Shown here piece after piece: positions 59,323 to 64,000 of a DNA stretch of 64,000 nt. Under the pieces are notes generated by a model. It was not told where the DNA came from and did not search any database. It was given only the letters and a program-made list of their open reading frames with translations. The stretch's first letter is position 1. The number at the start of each line of letters is the position of its first letter. The stretch comes from Nematostella vectensis (taxonomy: Eukaryota > Cnidaria > Anthozoa > Actiniaria > Edwardsiidae), in assembly GCF_932526225.1 (NCBI RefSeq), contig NC_064037.1:7484203-7548202 (forward strand), read 5' to 3'. A program made the position numbers and the translations under genes.

Positions 59323-61051
59323 AACATGCAGTTATACAATGTTTTGCCTACAAATTTTGGTTTGTGGATGATTGAAAACCTCGGTATTAAACGGATGAAA
59401 AATGATTGTCTTCTGGTAAGTGTATTTATTATGTTTTGTTCGGCGAAAAACGCGATTATTTTGCAAAAGGATGAAATGTGATTTCTCTACTTTGCCCTGC
59501 AAAGCAGCAGGGGAAAGATGGCAGATTCACAGTTAAATAAATTGCAAGGACCAGCATTATTACTAAAAAAAAGCTTTATTAAGGCTATTAAGTATGCTGA
59601 AGCCCATCGCTTTTCTTTATCAGTTATAAGGTTATTTTTAATCCCTAGATTTAATTATATTAAGTACATATCTTACCCGATGGGCTTATTTTGTCGGTAC
59701 ATTTGCTTTCTAGATTTAAAATTTCTTATAACATATACACTTCGAGGATTTTTATTAACCATAGTCATCTCTGACTTTCAACTGAGGCACTGTTATTAAC
59801 TGTAAGTAAAGTCCATTTTCTCAGAATATACATGCACTGGTTGCTGAAACCTGGGTATAATAAATTTCACCTTCTGTCATAAAAATAAACCAAGATATGA
59901 TTGTTACAATATTTATAATCAATCACACATATTTTTAATATATCCGGTCCAGTCATGAATATTGGGGGTACGCCATTGTCTTTTTTTACAAGCTGAAATT
60001 ATACGGCTTTCAAAAGTTATTGAAGCGGGAGGGGGTAACATGTCCCGCCACCCCCTGCTATGGTGCTGTATAATTCCACTTTCTGCTAAATGTGACAGTA
60101 TTGCAGTATTCTAGAAAAAGGATTACCTTCTATATTTTTACATTGTTGTCCTGTCAATGTGGAAATGGTTGTAAGCATGATATACAGGCATGTACCAAGG
60201 ATTGACTGAGGGGGGCATGTGCAGTCATAGGTATATTGAAAAAGGATAAGAAATCACCCATTTTTTTTTTTTTTTTGTGGCCAAAGGGGGTGAGCATGCA
60301 TCCTGTACACCCTCCTGTACACATGCAAGAGAAAACTCATGAGTGAAGCATATGATAATTTCTCAGTTTGCAGCACTAGTCAACACCTTAGTACCAAGTG
60401 ACAAACGGGCTTTTCCTTTCTGGTAAAAGATGATGATGGTGACATAAAACTCAGTAGGGATCATGTCTACTTCTAACAAAATCCAAGCTCAGCTACTTAT
60501 TGTAGAGATCAGTTTTGTGATGTTGTTGGAACACAGCAATATTTTCATAATGCAATATTCTGTTTAGAACATTATTGTTCTTTAGTCTAATATTTTTTTT
60601 AGAAACTGCATATCATTATAGCAAGTATATTTAAAAAGCCAATTATCAATGCACTTAACATCTAAAGGATTAGTGTTATTCCAGAATACCTATTCAATTT
60701 GCCCATTATCAACAAAGCATTTTTAAGCCCTTTCTTATCTGTTATTATATTCAAGGAAAGAGCTGTATACTAGCCATGAAGTAGAAAGAGATTAGAAATT
60801 AGACATAATTGATGAGCATCAAGAAACTCCAGATCCAAATGCAAGTCGAAAATCCAAGGGCAGTGTTGGTCTTGGCATATCCCTTCGGGGCCACTCAATG
60901 AGAAAATGCATTTTTTATGCATCACATTGAAGCCTCATATGCCTAAATTCAGTTCACTGTGACAGTAAGAAAAGTTTAAACAAAGTTGCATTAGGACTAG
61001 TAATATCAGCTGTTAGAACTTCCCCAAACAGGTGCATAGCCAGGATTGAGT

Positions 61052-61082
<31 letters not shown>

Positions 61083-63519
61083 GGGTGTCTATCATTTAAG
61101 TGTAAACAATTTCTCCTTGGGTAAGGCTTCCTAGCTCGCAGTGTTTCTCAAGTTTATCTCAATCTCAAGGGTCTTTCCTCTCACGGTGAAACAGTCGCCG
61201 ACAATTCGGATAATGTGAAGAAAGCTCTTATCTCAATTCATCTGAGTTCCTAATCCACTGGACAAAATGTCATCACAAGTCATGTCTGTTTGGAAGGATA
61301 CCTCTGTTACCTCTGTCAAAGTGAGTGAATTTCAATGTATGAGTTAATTACAAAAACGTAATCATTTCGGTATATAAAAGGGAAATAAACAACCTTCTCT
61401 TTCTTCAACGACACCATGTTCAACGCCCGATATGTTTGTAGTCTCATTCTGAATGCTATCTTTTTTACAGTAAAATTATAAAAAATTAAATTCGTTGCGG
61501 GTTTCAAACTCGCTGTACTGACATTCTATCGGCAAAAGCGAAATAAAGGGAGACTTAAACACAGTATTACAAAGTCTATAGTTTTATTTTTCCCCGAAAA
61601 TGTATTTTTTTCGCTAACATAGTTATCCTTCCTAACAAAGTTAAGTTACTTATAGTAATCCTCCCATACATTCCTTTATAAACCACTGACAGTAGCCTTG
61701 GGCTACCTGTGACAAAACAGAATTTCTATATTTACAGCGTAACTACACATTTCAGAATTAATAACAACACCAATGACGGCATTGGGATGGTTTTCATACC
61801 TTACAAAAACTAATAACTGGAAAATCTTGCGATTTTCGACTCGGCTACTTTTCATTTGGAGAGACGAATTTCGCAGCTTTTCACCACGTTCTGTAATTTT
61901 TTTCTGTAAATTTTTTCCCGAAGAAACTTTCTCCTTTTTGGATACATAGCTTTGTACAATCGAGAACAGCGTAAATATATGACATTTTAACAGGTGCACG
62001 GCACTTGTTCGAACTATTAGACAATCTTCGCGTGTCTGTTTTGACCACCACTTCAACTTTGGTTTATCTAATGAGGCGGATGTGACGTCATTTGCAACCC
62101 AAGAATATGCCTGCAAGTAGGCCTATAGAATCAAAAAGCCCAAACTGTCGCGATCTCGTACCAGAACAATGAATACAATACATTAAAAACTGGAAATCGA
62201 CTCTGCCTCGATGGAGTGCCATGGCGAAAGGATCTCCATAGACCATCTGTGATGTTTTTGCCACATTCTGTGCTTATAGGGGACTTGCGCTAAGAGATCA
62301 CGTGACCTTTCTGAGAGGCAAATTCAAAACAAAATATTCAAACAAACAAAAAAGCAGAAATGACTGCGCCCGTCACACCAGAGAAAAAATGAAATCTTGA
62401 AATGAAACTAAACCCTTTCTGTAAAAATATAATTTTGGCTTTTTGTTGCTGTTATTTTACGGGTAAAAGCCTGAGCGCGGGCTATTTTGCCACCTAAACA
62501 GTCACGTGATCACTCACGTCCCATATTGCGTCCCCAACGTCCCAACTCGACCCAATTCCCCGCGCAATAAAATAATGGCAAATACAGCGCTTTCTTTGCC
62601 TTCTGGTGTAGGTGTAGATTAAAAAAAATATATAAAAATGAATACAACATGGACAATCCAAACTATTCAAACGTTTTTCGCAAATTCTTGAATCTTTAAG
62701 CTTTTTTGTTAATGACTATCATCCCCATTGCAATCGAAGCAGCGCTTCTATCTTATATTGACACAGGAAAACAAATATCTGAATATATTCACAAGCTCCT
62801 GGTGTTTATGATAAGTAGGGCGTTTGCTTTAATCGCTTGTCGTTTTACTGTCTGAGTTCTAACGAACTTCTTCCGTTTCCCCGGTCCAAAACTAAAGTTT
62901 CCCCTGATGTATGATTTAAAATATGGAGGTAAGCTTCTTTTTCGATTCTTTTATGGATATCAATAAAGGACTAGCTACTATAAATTTGTTATGAGACAAA
63001 GTCGTTGGAAAATGGCCCATTTGAGAAGTTTGTGATTATCAAACCAATTACATTGATAAAACATAAGATGCATGGTTTCCTGTAGATTTACTCATCGTTA
63101 TTACAACTTATAATTATTCACTAAAAATTCTAAAATGTGATACCTAATTATCAGAATACACTCGTGAGAGTTTATTTCACATGATTTTGATAAAGTTTAT
63201 TTACGCCATTTTCTTCTATTTCCATGGGCTGTAGTCAAAACCTTTGATGCATGTTTTTTAAAGTAATTTTGTTCTGCTGTTCATTTTTGTATACCCCGGG
63301 GTACCAGAGGCTCGGGCTCCGCAAGCTTCGTTCACAAAGAGTCGCCCTCGTAGCCAAGACCGGCGTTCCAGTAAACGAGTGAAGTTCGAAAGCCTCCTTT
63401 CCTAGGGGAATTTTTGTACAACCGGCCAAAAATCTATCTTTATTTCTAGTTGCTCCGTGATTGATTATACTATTGATTACTGTACAACCATAGTACAACA
63501 TTTCCGAGTATGCCATCGC
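59323..63519. other. No supported gene; possible promoter-like patch
   Basis: Mostly A+T-rich. A poly-G run lies at about 61064-61085. A GC-richer patch at about 62460-62620 contains two CACGTGA/TCACGT words and could be a promoter; an ATG followed at once by a GTAAGC donor lies near 62924. A 137-codon minus-strand frame (61703-62116) has no recognisable family and is not called. Confidence 0.4.
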
Positions 63520-64000
63520 GATGTATCTGATATAGCCTACCCAAATTTGAACGCGCTATCATTCGATTTCCAACTCGAACAAAAACTTATTGTAATCATT
63601 TCTTTTTGTTCACCATCTATATGCTAAAACCTTCTTATTTTTTTTAGAAAAAATATATGTTTGATTATAGGGTATGGATTAAAGGACAACCGAAGGGCTT
63701 AATTTTCTTTTTCGTGAATGAAACGTTCAAGAAAAAAAAAGAATTTTGCTTAAATGATAAATCAAAATGAATTAAAATTGCATCTGGATTCCCAATTGTT
63801 CTCTTTAATTCAAATTTCCTCAAATGTTACATTCCAAATAATTTGACGCGCTTCTCAAGGAGAGAAAGTCGGCGATATATCTGATATGGCCTACCCAAAT
63901 TTGAACGCGCTATCATTCAATTTCCAACTCGAACAAAAACTTATTGTAATCATTTCTTTTTGTTCACCATCTATATGCTAAAGCTTCTTATTTCTTTTAG
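63520..64000. repeat. Direct duplication, spacing about 354 bp, cut by the window end
   Basis: 63520-63646 and 63874-64000 are nearly identical (for example AACGCGCTATCATTC and TTCACCATCTATATGCTAAA). The second copy ends at the window edge on CTTTTAG. Between them is A+T-rich unique sequence. This may be the start of a longer tandem array. Confidence 0.85.

Noticed and set aside
59518-59799. A 93-codon frame starting MADSQLNKLQGPALLL
   Set aside because: Good start context but the remainder is low-complexity hydrophobic translation of A+T-rich DNA with no family match and no clear donor.
61703-62116. A 137-codon minus-strand frame
   Set aside because: No recognised domain, no splice partners, and composition typical of A+T-rich intergenic DNA. 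Kept only as a remark.

Overview
The window is eukaryotic: intron-rich genes with GT-AG (and one GC-AG) splice sites, about 60% A+T, no operons. The proteins are clear metazoan orthologues, and the gene density, short introns and abundant small inverted-repeat elements suggest a cnidarian, most likely an anthozoan such as a sea anemone or coral. That assignment is an inference. All exon boundaries below were read by hand from splice consensus, phase continuity and known family sequences.

Layout, left to right. 1223-4097 (-) is PPP1R8/NIPP1 (FHA-domain nuclear inhibitor of PP1). It is head to head, 349 bp apart, with NSMCE1 (4447-8089, +), the RING subunit of the SMC5/6 complex. 9868-33946 (+) is a complete 24-kb gene for the NCoR/SMRT nuclear corepressor, 23 coding exons and about 3,345 residues, with a 7.1-kb terminal exon and four unrelated tandem-repeat arrays in its introns. 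35285-35825 (-) and 39607-41529 (+) are two divergent SPFH/Band-7 relatives; only the second has a visible SPFH core. 41826-44790 is a 3-kb, 28-bp satellite made of inverted CCAAT motifs. 46995-52893 (+) is PRIM2, the DNA primase large subunit, 16 exons, all four Fe-S cysteines present. 54041-56046 (-) is a KLF10/11-type three-finger repressor. 58163-58620 (-) is a small Cys4 protein fragment with an apparent frameshift. The last 5 kb holds no gene that can be supported.

The genes are housekeeping or transcription regulators: chromatin repression (NCoR and a KLF with a likely Sin3-interaction motif), nuclear PP1 control, SMC5/6 repair and replication priming. There is no sign of a shared pathway cluster.

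The accessory DNA is unusually rich. It includes at least seven tandem arrays (19, 28, 29, 42, 71, 76 and about 100 bp periods), several non-autonomous DNA elements with intact terminal inverted repeats and target duplications (a Mutator-like 9-bp duplication, TTAA, TTATTA), a tRNA-derived sequence, and a 51-bp inverted repeat that starts exactly on a splice donor. No wholly new system was recognised. The best leads are the donor-site hairpin, the tandemly copied exon/donor junction in NCoR, the 28-bp CCAAT satellite, an RFX/CRE/CCAAT motif arrangement in a repeat, and the altered motifs of NCoR and NIPP1.
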